64,000 nucleotides of DNA. It comes from Pseudomonadota bacterium (GTDB lineage Bacteria > Pseudomonadota > Alphaproteobacteria > Rhizobiales > Rhizobiaceae). The notes below the pieces were generated by a model. The model was not told the origin of the DNA. It did no database searches and saw only the letters and a program-made list of their open reading frames with translations. The stretch lies in the NCBI GenBank assembly GCA_023457435.1, contig JAEWLS010000011.1, positions 62,001-126,000 of the forward strand, read 5' to 3'. Made by a program: the position numbers and the translations under genes. This document shows positions 50,330-58,450 of this stretch, in pieces; position 1 is the first letter of the stretch, and each line of letters opens with the position of its first letter.

Positions 50330-51316
50330 TCAGAGTCGGCGCAGTGCGACTTCCTCGACACGGTGATCGGCGCCCTTGCGCAGGATCAGGTCTGCGCGGG
50401 GCCGGGTCGGCAGGATGTTTTCGTGCAGGTTCTTGAGATTGATGTTGGACCAAAGCCCCTCGGCTATGGCGCGCGCGGCATCTTCGGACAGCTGCGAATA
50501 GCGGTGGAAGAACGACTGGGGGTTGCGGAACGCGGTCTCGCGCAACCGCATGAAGCGCGAGATGTACCATTTGTGGATCACGTCCGGATCGGCGTCGATA
50601 TAGATGGAAAAGTCGAAGAAGTCGGAGACGAACGGCACGAAGGTCCCGTCCTTCGGCAGCTCGCGCGGCTGCAGCACATTGAGCCCCTCGAAGATGAGGA
50701 TGTCCGGCTGGTCGATCTCGACGAACTCGCCGGGAACCACATCGTAGGTAAGGTGCGAGTAGACCGGCGCGCGCACGTTGCGGCGGCCCGACTTTATGCC
50801 GGACAGGAAGCGCAGCAGTGCACCGACATCGTAGCTTTCGGGAAAGCCCTTGCGCTCCATGAGATTGTCGCGCCGCAGGACCTCGTTCGGGTAGAGAAAT
50901 CCATCCGTGGTGACGAGATCGACCTTCGGGCTCGAAGGCCAGCGCAGCAGCAGTTCCTTGAGGATGCGCGCCGTGGTCGACTTTCCGACCGCGACCGAAC
51001 CGGCCATGCCGATGATGAACGGCGTCTTCTTGGCCCGGTTCGACCCGTTGAAGAAGGCCAGCCGCTGGTGGAACAGCAGCTGCATCGCCTCGACATGGGC
51101 CGATAGCAGCCGCGACATCGAGAGATAGATCCGCCGCACCTCGTCGAGGTCGATGGGCTCGTAGAGCGAGGACAGCCGCTGGACCTCGTCCTCGGTGAGG
51201 GTAAGCGGCGTATCGGCTCGGAAGCCCGCCCATTCCGCCGCGGTGAAGATTCGGTAGGGCGAGTAGCGGTCGCTGGGTGCGAGTTCGTCGGGGCGCAGTT
51301 CCTCGGCCATCGCCAT
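50330..51316 (-). CDS. coaA: Pantothenate kinase (type I)
   Basis: The 328-residue P-loop kinase phosphorylates pantothenate, the first step of CoA synthesis. Walker A is GMAGSVAVGKSTTARIL; the DGFLYPNEVL motif and FEGLNVLQPRELP are type I landmarks, and YIDADPDVIHKWYISRFM follows. The ATG at 51316 lies one base after the hisE stop region with GAGGGG upstream; a longer frame to 51388 overlaps hisE. hisE-coaA linkage is typical of rhizobia. Confidence 0.96.
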   Translation of the reverse strand: MAMAEELRPDELAPSDRYSPYRIFTAAEWAGFRADTPLTLTEDEVQRLSSLYEPIDLDEVRRIYLSMSRLLSAHVEAMQLLFHQRLAFFNGSNRAKKTPFIIGMAGSVAVGKSTTARILKELLLRWPSSPKVDLVTTDGFLYPNEVLRRDNLMERKGFPESYDVGALLRFLSGIKSGRRNVRAPVYSHLTYDVVPGEFVEIDQPDILIFEGLNVLQPRELPKDGTFVPFVSDFFDFSIYIDADPDVIHKWYISRFMRLRETAFRNPQSFFHRYSQLSEDAARAIAEGLWSNINLKNLHENILPTRPRADLILRKGADHRVEEVALRRL

Positions 51317-51317
51317 C

Positions 51318-51650
51318 TCAGCCCCTCGAGGCCTTTTCGGCGATGCCGGACTGCGCGGTGCGCGCCTCAAGCTCCGCCAGCACCTCATCCAGCGAGACCT
51401 GGCCGAGCGCCAGGACCACCATCAAGTGATAAAGAACGTCGGCGCTCTCGGAAACCAGCCTGGCGCGGTCGCCCTGGATCGCGGCGATGACGGTTTCCAC
51501 CGCCTCCTCGCCGAATTTCTTCGCGGCCTTCTCCTGGCCGCCGGCGAACAGCTTCGCGGTCCACGAGCCGGAATCGCCGGAGCGGCCGCGGAAGGCGACG
51601 ATCCGTTCCAGATCCGCGAGTGTGAAGCCGGCCAAGCCCGAGCTCTCCAA
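51318..51650 (-). CDS. hisE: Phosphoribosyl-ATP diphosphatase
   Basis: The 110-residue all-alpha MazG-like pyrophosphatase hydrolyses phosphoribosyl-ATP to phosphoribosyl-AMP, step 2 of histidine synthesis. The core SWTAKLFAGGQEKAAKKFGEEAVETVIAAI carries the metal-binding Glu cluster (KFGEEAVE) and ESADVLYHLMVVLAL supplies the Glu-Asp pair. hisF ends one base upstream. hisI, the partner cyclohydrolase, is not in this window. Confidence 0.95.
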   Translation of the reverse strand: MESSGLAGFTLADLERIVAFRGRSGDSGSWTAKLFAGGQEKAAKKFGEEAVETVIAAIQGDRARLVSESADVLYHLMVVLALGQVSLDEVLAELEARTAQSGIAEKASRG

Positions 51651-52445
51651 TCAGGCGGCGCCGTGGACAGTGTCGGCGAGCCGCATAGGCAAGCCGGCTT
51701 TTGACATATGCGCCTTCGCTTCGGCAATCGAATAGGTGCCGAAGTGGAAGATCGAGGCGGCGAGAACCGCGGTTGCGTGCCCGTCGCGGATGCCTTCGAC
51801 CAGGTGCTCGAGCGTCCCCACGCCGCCGGAGGCTATGACCGGGACGCGCACGGCGTCGGCGACGGCGCTGGTCAAAGCCAGGTCGTAGCCCGCCTTGGTG
51901 CCGTCGCGATCCATCGAAGTCAGCAGGATCTCGCCGGCGCCGAGGGCCGTGACCTTGCAGGCGAACTCGACCGCGTCGATGCCGGTGGTCTGGCGGCCGC
52001 CATGGGTGAATATCTCCCATCGGTCCGGCTCGCCCGCTCCGGAAACCTTTTTCGCGTCGATGGCCACGACGATGCACTGGTTGCCGAATTTGTCGGCCGC
52101 CTCGGCGACGAAGTCCGGATTCTTCACCGCCGCCGTGTTGATCGAGACCTTGTCGGCGCCGGCGAGCAGGAGTTTCCTGATATCGGCGACCTGGCGCACC
52201 CCGCCGCCGACCGTCAGCGGCATGAAGCACTGCTCGGCGGTGCGCGCCACCACGTCGAAGATCGTCTCGCGGTTGTCCGACGAGGCGGTGATGTCGAGGA
52301 AGCACAGCTCGTCGGCGCCGGCCGCGTCATAAGCCTTCGCCGCCTCGACCGGGTCGCCGGCGTCGACAAGGTCGACGAAGTTGACGCCCTTGACCACCCG
52401 GCCGTCCTTGACGTCGAGACAGGGTATGACGCGGTATTTGAGCAT
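51651..52445 (-). CDS. hisF: Imidazole glycerol phosphate synthase cyclase subunit
   Basis: The 264-residue (beta-alpha)8 barrel converts PRFAR plus ammonia from HisH to imidazole glycerol phosphate and AICAR. Catalytic Asp11 is in PCLDVKDGRVVKG and the second Asp in IVVAIDAKK; both phosphate-binding Gly motifs (TVGGGVRQVADI and PVIASGGVGTLEHL) are present. It is separated from hisA, its usual upstream neighbour, by the opposite-strand DUF3800 gene. Only 30 bp lie between the two divergent start codons. Confidence 0.97.
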   Translation of the reverse strand: MLKYRVIPCLDVKDGRVVKGVNFVDLVDAGDPVEAAKAYDAAGADELCFLDITASSDNRETIFDVVARTAEQCFMPLTVGGGVRQVADIRKLLLAGADKVSINTAAVKNPDFVAEAADKFGNQCIVVAIDAKKVSGAGEPDRWEIFTHGGRQTTGIDAVEFACKVTALGAGEILLTSMDRDGTKAGYDLALTSAVADAVRVPVIASGGVGTLEHLVEGIRDGHATAVLAASIFHFGTYSIAEAKAHMSKAGLPMRLADTVHGAA

Positions 52446-52475
52446 GGCAGTCTGCTATTCGACTAGAGGGCGCTG

Positions 52476-53213
52476 ATGGACACTGACGGAGACTACATCT
52501 TCTACGCGGATGAGAGCGGTGATCACTCTCTGACAAAGATCGATCCTTTGTTTCCGGCCTTCGCACTCTCTCTGTGTGCGTTCAAGAAGGCCGAATATTG
52601 CAGCCGGATCATCCCACGCTTCCTACGATTCAAGTTCGATTACTTCGGACACGATTCCGTCGTCCTGCACGAACGGGAAATCAGGAAGCAGATCGGCGAT
52701 TTTACCTTCCTGACTGACCTCGTGCTTCGTGAGCGATTCATGGCCGATCTCACCTCGCTTGTTAGCACATCGCGCTTTTCGATATTCGCCGCAGTTATCG
52801 ACAAGTCGGCTTTGAAACTCGACCTCTTTCCGACCAACCCATATGGCCTATCGCTTCGAATTTGCGTCCAGTCAGCATATCGCTTTCTCGAACAACGGGG
52901 ACAGATTGGACGAACGCATCACTTCATATTCGAGAAGAGAGGGCCAAAGGAGGACGACGATCTCGAGTTGGAGTTTCGTCGTCTCACAGACGGAGATAAC
53001 GATTTGAGATGCCGATTCGAGGGATTTCACATCCGCTTTTCCGATAAGCGAACCAACTCCACAGGCATGCAGATTGCGGACCTTACTGCTCGCCCAATTG
53101 GGCTGAAGGTTGTCAGGCCCGATCAGCCGAACCGCGCATTTGACGCCATCGCCGGCAAGCTGCGTAACCATCGAAGGTATGCGCGACCGGAAAGGGGAAT
53201 CTACGCTCCTTAA
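52476..53213 (+). CDS. DUF3800 domain-containing protein inserted in the his operon
   Basis: The 245-residue protein has the DUF3800 hallmark YADESGDHS at residues 10-18 (Asp12, Glu13, Asp16) and a C-terminal QIADLTA motif with a further acidic residue. This pattern suggests an RNase H-like nuclease fold; activity is unproven. Codon choice and base composition are visibly less GC-rich than the flanking his genes, suggesting transfer. AGAGGG precedes the ATG. It is transcribed against the his operon. Confidence 0.85.
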   Translation: MDTDGDYIFYADESGDHSLTKIDPLFPAFALSLCAFKKAEYCSRIIPRFLRFKFDYFGHDSVVLHEREIRKQIGDFTFLTDLVLRERFMADLTSLVSTSRFSIFAAVIDKSALKLDLFPTNPYGLSLRICVQSAYRFLEQRGQIGRTHHFIFEKRGPKEDDDLELEFRRLTDGDNDLRCRFEGFHIRFSDKRTNSTGMQIADLTARPIGLKVVRPDQPNRAFDAIAGKLRNHRRYARPERGIYAP

Positions 53214-53221
53214 AAGCGAAA

Positions 53222-53243
53222 GGCCTCGGAATACTCCGAGGCC
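53222..53243 (-). terminator. Stem-loop downstream of hisA
   Basis: A 9-bp stem (GGCCTCGGA / TCCGAGGCC) with a 4-nt loop lies 130 bp past the hisA stop; on the minus strand it is followed by TTTCGCTTTT. It would end his transcription before hisF, or may serve the convergent DUF3800 gene. Confidence 0.65.
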
Positions 53244-53372
53244 CAACGCCGACCGGGAACCCCCAATCCATTTGCATCAATGTAGTTTGAGGTCGCAAGG
53301 AAGTCAAGGAAAATGCTTGACATTCAGAGCTTTGGGAAGTTTCCGCTAAGTGATTCTTTCGATTCGGCTTTC

Positions 53373-54119
53373 TTAGAAGCTCCCGCGTGGCCGCGTGCGG
53401 GTGAGCAGCGCGAGTGCCTCGGCCGGGTCGATGCGGCCATCGTAGAGCGCGCGGCCCGAAATCGCCCCTTCCAGGATGCGCGCATCCGGTTGCGTCATGC
53501 GGCGGATGTCGTCCATCGAGGCCAGCCCGCCCGAGGCGATGACCGGGATGGAGACAGCGTTCGCGAGCGCGATCGTGCCGTCCCAGTTGATCCCGGTCAG
53601 CACGCCGTCGCGGTCGATATCGGTGTAGACGATCGCCGCCACACCTGCACCTTCGAAGCGCCGCGCGAGCTCGATGGCGCCAAGCTCGGAGGTTTCGGCC
53701 CAACCCTCCACCGCGACCTTGCCGCCGCGAGCGTCGATGCCGACCGCCACCTTTCCGGGGAAGGCCTTGCACGCGCGGTGCACCAAGTCGGGATCGCGCA
53801 CCGCAACGGTGCCCAGGATCACGCGCGCCAGACCCCTATCGAGCCAATCCTCGATCTGGGGCAGCGTGCGGATGCCGCCGCCAAGCTGAACCGGGTTCTT
53901 CGTCGCTCTAAGGATGGCGCCGACGGCGGCAGCGTTGACGGTTCTCCCCGCAAAGGCGCCATTGAGGTCTACCACATGCAGCCACTCGAAACCCTGTGCC
54001 TCGAACGCAGCCGCCTGCGCGCCGGGATCAGGATTGTAGACGGTCGCGCTGTCCATTTCGCCGAGCTTCAGGCGAACGCACTGGCCGTCCTTGAGGTCGA
54101 TGGCGGGGAAGAGGATCAA
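53373..54119 (-). CDS. hisA: ProFAR isomerase (HisA)
   Basis: The 248-residue barrel isomerises ProFAR to PRFAR, step 4 of histidine synthesis. Catalytic Asp8 is in ILFPAIDLKDGQCVRL, the second Asp in VAVGIDARGGKV; phosphate-binding segments are VQLGGGIRTL and PVIASGGLASMDD. The TTG at 54119 overlaps the hisH stop (TTGA) and gives the usual N-terminus; a GTG at 54128 is an alternative. It is the last his gene before the DUF3800 insertion. Confidence 0.95.
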   Translation of the reverse strand: MILFPAIDLKDGQCVRLKLGEMDSATVYNPDPGAQAAAFEAQGFEWLHVVDLNGAFAGRTVNAAAVGAILRATKNPVQLGGGIRTLPQIEDWLDRGLARVILGTVAVRDPDLVHRACKAFPGKVAVGIDARGGKVAVEGWAETSELGAIELARRFEGAGVAAIVYTDIDRDGVLTGINWDGTIALANAVSIPVIASGGLASMDDIRRMTQPDARILEGAISGRALYDGRIDPAEALALLTRTRPRGSF

Positions 54120-54763
54120 GGCTTCCACCGCAGGAAGTTGGCGATCAGGGCCAGGCCGAGCGCCTGGCTCTTCTCCGGGTGGAACTGCGTTCCGGCGACG
54201 TTGTCGCGCGCGACGACGGCGGTAACCGGCCCGCCATAGTCCGTGACGGCCACCACGCGCTCCGCCTGCGCCGGCACGAGATGGTAGGAGTGCACGAAGT
54301 AGGCGTGCAAACCCTCAGGTCCGGTCGGGATGCCGTCAAACAGCGGATGCTCCCGTGCCAGCTCGAGCGTGTTCCAGCCGATCTGCGGGATTTTCAGCGA
54401 AGGATCCGACGGGGTCATTTCGACGACGTCGCCCTCGATCCAGCCAAACCCGCGCGTCACGGTCTTTTCGAGGCCGCGCGAGGCCATAAGCTGCATGCCG
54501 ACGCAGATGCCGAGAAACGGTCGCCCGGCGGCGACGCCCTGCTCGATCGTCTCCCACATGCCGGGCACGGCATGCAGACCCGCAGCGCAATCGGCATAGG
54601 CCCCGACGCCCGGCAGTACGATGCGATCCGCCGTCCGTACCCGCTCGGCGTCCGCCGTCAGATCAATCTCGGCAGCGACGCCCGCTTCGCGCGCGGCGCG
54701 CTCGAATGCCTTCGTCGCCGAGCGAAGGTTGCCGGAGCCGTAGTCGATGATGGCAACGCGCAT
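54116..54763 (-). CDS. hisH: Imidazole glycerol phosphate synthase glutaminase subunit
   Basis: The 215-residue class I glutamine amidotransferase feeds ammonia to HisF. The nucleophile Cys is in FLGICVGMQLM and the His-Glu pair in GTQFHPEKSQ; the N-terminal IIDYGSGNLRS is typical. It is coupled to hisA by a 4-bp overlap and lies downstream of the DUF2628 gene. Confidence 0.97.
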   Translation of the reverse strand: MRVAIIDYGSGNLRSATKAFERAAREAGVAAEIDLTADAERVRTADRIVLPGVGAYADCAAGLHAVPGMWETIEQGVAAGRPFLGICVGMQLMASRGLEKTVTRGFGWIEGDVVEMTPSDPSLKIPQIGWNTLELAREHPLFDGIPTGPEGLHAYFVHSYHLVPAQAERVVAVTDYGGPVTAVVARDNVAGTQFHPEKSQALGLALIANFLRWKP

Positions 54764-54765
54764 GC

Positions 54766-55230
54766 CTAGCGCCCACCCGGGTAGGCAAGCAGGCCAAGGG
54801 CCGGCCCGCCCGCTGGCGCCTCGGTGTAGCGCGCCGGAAGCACGGCGGCGGTCTCAGCCTCGCTGTCGAGATGCCCGGCCTCGGAGAGGTATCGCAGCTC
54901 CGCCTCGCGCGGATCGGACGCCTCGACTACGCCCCAGTCGCCCCAGCCATCTGCGCGCAATGCATGTAGCTTGAGCGACGATGCCTCGAGGCCGACGAGC
55001 AGATTGAGCGCGAGCAGTACCAGCGAAACATTCTCGTCCATCGACAACAGCCACCCTGCGCCGACGAGCACCAAGCAGAGAACGACATAGGCTGCCGAGG
55101 TCAGCCAGAGCCGATGCCAAAGCAGCCACGGCAGCGGGAACAGGAACGCCACGACGAAGAACCCGTCGCGCACGAATTCCGCGTCGTACTCGCCGCCGTC
55201 TCGGCGTTCCATCACCGTAAAGGTTGCCAT
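54766..55230 (-). CDS. DUF2628 domain-containing membrane protein
   Basis: The 154-residue protein has two to three hydrophobic segments in its first 90 residues (FVVAFLFPLPWLLWHRLWLTS; LVLLALNLLVG) and a hydrophilic tail. It matches DUF2628, a family of unknown function regularly found between hisB and hisH in rhizobia. The ATG at 55230 is 2 bp after the hisB stop; the frame is open far upstream over hisB and rejected there. Confidence 0.85.
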   Translation of the reverse strand: MATFTVMERRDGGEYDAEFVRDGFFVVAFLFPLPWLLWHRLWLTSAAYVVLCLVLVGAGWLLSMDENVSLVLLALNLLVGLEASSLKLHALRADGWGDWGVVEASDPREAELRYLSEAGHLDSEAETAAVLPARYTEAPAGGPALGLLAYPGGR

Positions 55231-55232
55231 GT

Positions 55233-55832
55233 CTATCCCTGCAGCGAGCCCTTGGTCGACGGGATCGCACCGGCCTGGCGCGGGTCGATCTCGCAAGCGG
55301 TGCGCAGGACGCGCGCCACGGCCTTGAAGCAGGTTTCGGCGATATGGTGGCTGTTGGCGCCGTAGTGGTTGGCGATGTGCAGCGTGATCCCGGCATGCTG
55401 CGACAGCGCCTGAAAGAATTCGCGGAACAGCTCGGTATCGAAAGCGCCGATCTTCGGCGAAGGGAACTCGACCTTCCAGATCAGGTAGGGCCTGCCCGAC
55501 ACATCTACCGCAGCGCGCGTCAGCGTCTCGTCCATCGCGAGGTCGATCGACGCGTAGCGGACGATGCCGCGCCGCTCGCCGAGCGCCTTCGCCAGCGCCT
55601 GGCCGATGACGATGCCCGTGTCCTCGACGGTGTGATGGTCGTCGATGTGGAGGTCGCCCTTCGCGGTTACCGTCAGGTCGATCAGCGAGTGGCGCGAAAG
55701 CTGCTCCAGCATGTGGTCGAAGAAGCCGATGCCGGTCGTGACGGCGAAGCGGCCGGTGCCGTCGACGTCGACTGTCGCGGAGATCGACGTCTCCTTGGTG
55801 CTGCGCTCGACCGTGCCGGTGCGGGAAGCCAT
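55233..55832 (-). CDS. hisB: Imidazoleglycerol-phosphate dehydratase
   Basis: The 199-residue monofunctional dehydratase catalyses step 6 of histidine synthesis. Both manganese-binding motifs are present: FDHMLEQLSRHS with HIDDHHTVED, and the second set ANHYGANSHHIAETCFKA. It heads the minus-strand his unit. GAGG lies 7 bases before the ATG at 55832. The bifunctional phosphatase domain of enterobacteria is absent, as expected. Confidence 0.97.
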   Translation of the reverse strand: MASRTGTVERSTKETSISATVDVDGTGRFAVTTGIGFFDHMLEQLSRHSLIDLTVTAKGDLHIDDHHTVEDTGIVIGQALAKALGERRGIVRYASIDLAMDETLTRAAVDVSGRPYLIWKVEFPSPKIGAFDTELFREFFQALSQHAGITLHIANHYGANSHHIAETCFKAVARVLRTACEIDPRQAGAIPSTKGSLQG

Positions 55833-55947
55833 CGTTGAGCCTCGTTGGAATGCGCGGGCTCCATACCAGCAGTGCACTGCAATATCCAGCAGCCGCGCCG
55901 GTTTGCATTCGCGCGGGCTGAACTTACATACGCCGTCGATGCAGAAT

Positions 55948-55979
55948 GGCGGCCGCTTCGGGGCCGCCGATCGGAGATC
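55948..55979 (+). other. Hairpins around the hslV ribosome site
   Basis: A 7-bp stem (GGCGGCC / GGCCGCC) is followed directly by GATC-GGA-GATC, whose loop and second arm contain the GGAG ribosome site of hslV (55973-55976). The second hairpin is only 4 bp. A temperature-sensitive leader is conceivable for this heat-shock gene but is only a suggestion. Confidence 0.3.
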
Positions 55980-55981
55980 AG

Positions 55982-56530
55982 ATGAGCGATAGTTTGACGA
56001 TGCACGCCACGACGATCGTGACCGTGCGCAAGGGCGGCAAGGTGGTGATCGCGGGCGACGGCCAGGTCAGCCTCGGCAACACCGTGATGAAGGGCAATGC
56101 CCGGAAGGTCCGCCGGCTCGGCAATGGCAACGTGATCGCCGGTTTCGCTGGCGCCACGGCCGATGCCTTCACCCTTCTCGAAAGGCTCGAAGCGAAGCTC
56201 GAGCAGTATCCCGACCAGCTGACGCGCGCCTGCGTCGAGCTTGCCAAGGACTGGCGCACCGACCGCTATCTGCGCCGTCTGGAGGCGATGATGCTGGTGG
56301 CGGACAAGAATGTGACGCTGGCGCTGACCGGCACCGGCGACGTGCTCGAGCCCGAGCAGGGCATCATGGCGATCGGCTCCGGCGGGAACTACGCGCTCGC
56401 CGCGGCGCGCGCGCTTGCCGACAGCGACAAGGATGCCGAGGCGATCGCGCGCAAGGCGATGCAGATCGCCGCCGACATCTGCATCTACACCAACGGCAAC
56501 GTCGTGGTGGAAAGCCTCGATGCCGAATAG
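55982..56530 (+). CDS. hslV: ATP-dependent protease proteolytic subunit HslV
   Basis: The 182-residue subunit has the N-terminal threonine nucleophile of the proteasome-like fold: mature TTIVTVRKGGKVVIAGDGQV after removal of MSDSLTMHA (the second Thr of MHATT may be counted differently by a residue). Lys and Asp partners are in the same stretch. It forms a double hexamer capped by HslU. The ATG at 55982 has GGAG upstream; an upstream frame to 55946 is unsupported. It overlaps the GNAT gene. Confidence 0.95.
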   Translation: MSDSLTMHATTIVTVRKGGKVVIAGDGQVSLGNTVMKGNARKVRRLGNGNVIAGFAGATADAFTLLERLEAKLEQYPDQLTRACVELAKDWRTDRYLRRLEAMMLVADKNVTLALTGTGDVLEPEQGIMAIGSGGNYALAAARALADSDKDAEAIARKAMQIAADICIYTNGNVVVESLDAE

Positions 56531-57029
56531 AGCGCGGTACGACTTCCGCGCCGTCCAGGAAGACGATCTGCCGATGCTGGCGGAGTGGCTCGCCGCACCT
56601 CACAACGCCGAGTGGTGGGGCGACGATGTCGAGGAGAGCGTCGCGGAGATCCGCGCCGCGATGGACAGCGTCGAGACCGAGCCCCTGATCGTCGAGTTCG
56701 ACGGCGAGCCGATCGCCTACCTCCAGTCCTACGACCCGCACATGGAGGACGGCCACCCCTACCAGGATCAGCCCACCGGCACGCTCGGGCTCGACATTTC
56801 GATCGGTCCGGCGGAGCTCCTCGGCAAGGGGCACGGCTCGGCAATCGTCGCGCAGTTCTGCGACCAGCTGTTCGCCGAAGGCGCGCCGCGGATCGTCATC
56901 GATCCGGATCCATCCAACAGGCGCGCCATCCGCGCCTACGAGAAGGCCGGTTTCACCGCCTTCGACCAGAGAACGACAATCTACGGTCCCGCGCTCATGA
57001 TGAGCCGGGATGCGCCCGAAGAGGCCTGA
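56520..57029 (+). CDS. GNAT-family N-acetyltransferase (AAC(6')-like) between hslV and hslU
   Basis: The 169-residue protein has the GNAT acetyl-CoA motif LLGKGHGSAIVAQFCDQLF and the conserved VIDPDPSNRRAIRAYEKAGF near the C-terminus. The overall layout resembles aminoglycoside 6'-acetyltransferases, but the substrate is unknown and resistance should not be assumed. The gene overlaps the hslV stop and precedes hslU by 2 bp; this placement is recurrent in rhizobia. Confidence 0.87.
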   Translation: MPNRARYDFRAVQEDDLPMLAEWLAAPHNAEWWGDDVEESVAEIRAAMDSVETEPLIVEFDGEPIAYLQSYDPHMEDGHPYQDQPTGTLGLDISIGPAELLGKGHGSAIVAQFCDQLFAEGAPRIVIDPDPSNRRAIRAYEKAGFTAFDQRTTIYGPALMMSRDAPEEA

Positions 57030-57031
57030 AC

Positions 57032-58342
57032 ATGACCAATTTCTCCCCGCGCGAGATCGTTTCCGAACTCGACCGCTACATTATCGGCCAGAAGGACGCC
57101 AAGCGCGCCGTGGCCATTGCGCTGCGCAACCGCTGGCGCCGGCAGCAGCTGGAAGGCCAGATGCGCGAAGAGGTGATGCCGAAGAACATCCTGATGATCG
57201 GACCGACCGGCGTCGGCAAGACCGAGATCAGCCGGCGCCTCGCCAAGCTCGCCGGCGCGCCGTTCATCAAGGTCGAGGCGACCAAATTCACCGAGGTCGG
57301 CTATGTCGGCCGCGATGTCGAGCAGATCATCCGCGATCTGGTCGAGACGGCAATCGGGCTGACGCGCGAGAAGATGCGCGAGGACGTCAAGGCGCGCGCC
57401 CACATGAATGCCGAGGAGCGCGTGCTCGAGGCGCTGGTTGGCAAGACCGCCTCGCCGGCGACGAGGGACAGTTTTCGCAAGAAATTGCGCGACAACGAAC
57501 TCGACGACAAGGAGATCGAGATCGAGGTCGCCGACACCGGTACGGGTGGCATGCCGTCCTTCGAGATACCCGGCATGCCGGGCGCCAATGTCGGCATGAT
57601 CAACATCAACGACATGCTGTCGAAGGCGATGGGCCAGAAGCGCACGAAAATGCGCAAGACGACGGTCAAGGACAGCTACGAGGCCCTCGTCGCCGACGAG
57701 AGCGACAAGCTTCTCGACCAGGACGAGGTGGTGCGCCGCGCCATGGAGTCCGCCGAGAACGACGGCATCGTCTTCCTCGACGAGATCGACAAGATCGCCG
57801 CACGAAGCGACATTTCCGGCGGACCGTCGCGAGAGGGCGTGCAGCGCGATCTGCTCCCGCTTGTCGAGGGCACGACGGTGTCGACCAAGTACGGGCCGAT
57901 CAAGACCGATCACATCCTGTTCATCGCGTCAGGTGCCTTCCACGTCGCCAAGCCGTCGGATCTGCTCCCGGAACTGCAGGGCCGCCTGCCGATTCGCGTC
58001 GAGCTGCGCGCACTCGAGAAGGAGGATTTCCGCCGAATCCTGACCGAGACCGAGGCGAGCCTGATCAAGCAGTACATCGCGCTGATGCGGACGGAGGGGG
58101 TCGAGCTCGATTTCGCCGATGACGCGATAGACGAACTCGCTGGAATCGCTGTGGAATTGAACGCGAGCATCGAGAACATCGGGGCTCGCCGCCTGCAGAC
58201 GGTGATGGAGCGCGTGCTCGACGACATTTCCTACCATGCGCCGGACCGCGGCGGAGACCGGATCACGATCGACGCGGCTTACGTGAAAAAGCAGGTCGCC
58301 GAGATCGCGCGGAACACAGATTTGTCCCGATTCATCCTCTAG
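57032..58342 (+). CDS. hslU: ATP-dependent protease ATPase subunit HslU
   Basis: The 436-residue AAA+ unfoldase feeds substrates to HslV. Walker A is GPTGVGKTEIS, the pore loop GYVGRDVE, Walker B IVFLDEIDKIA, and sensor/arginine-finger region LPELQGRLPIRVEL follows. The I-domain (about 110-245) and the C-terminal RFIL tail that docks into HslV are intact. It starts 2 bp after the GNAT gene. Confidence 0.97.
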   Translation: MTNFSPREIVSELDRYIIGQKDAKRAVAIALRNRWRRQQLEGQMREEVMPKNILMIGPTGVGKTEISRRLAKLAGAPFIKVEATKFTEVGYVGRDVEQIIRDLVETAIGLTREKMREDVKARAHMNAEERVLEALVGKTASPATRDSFRKKLRDNELDDKEIEIEVADTGTGGMPSFEIPGMPGANVGMININDMLSKAMGQKRTKMRKTTVKDSYEALVADESDKLLDQDEVVRRAMESAENDGIVFLDEIDKIAARSDISGGPSREGVQRDLLPLVEGTTVSTKYGPIKTDHILFIASGAFHVAKPSDLLPELQGRLPIRVELRALEKEDFRRILTETEASLIKQYIALMRTEGVELDFADDAIDELAGIAVELNASIENIGARRLQTVMERVLDDISYHAPDRGGDRITIDAAYVKKQVAEIARNTDLSRFIL

Positions 58343-58353
58343 CGGAAGCGGCA

Positions 58354-58380
58354 CGCCGCCGGCCGGGCAAGCCGGCGGCG
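58354..58380 (+). terminator. Stem-loop downstream of hslU
   Basis: A 10-bp perfect stem (CGCCGCCGGC / GCCGGCGGCG) with a 7-nt loop begins 12 bp after the hslU stop. No strong U-tract follows, so termination may be partial. Confidence 0.5.
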
Positions 58381-58450
58381 ATTCGCGGTTGGCGGAAGCG
58401 CCGGCAGATGGCACAAGCTGACCTTGCGATAATCGCAGCTGGCGGGGACG

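Noticed and set aside
52476..53213. DUF3800 gene as part of a defence system
   Set aside because: It stands alone among his genes; there is no partner nuclease, helicase, toxin or methylase next to it, so no system can be claimed.
56520..57029. Aminoglycoside resistance gene
   Set aside because: The GNAT fold resembles AAC(6') but the gene is a fixed neighbour of hslVU in rhizobia; substrate cannot be inferred.
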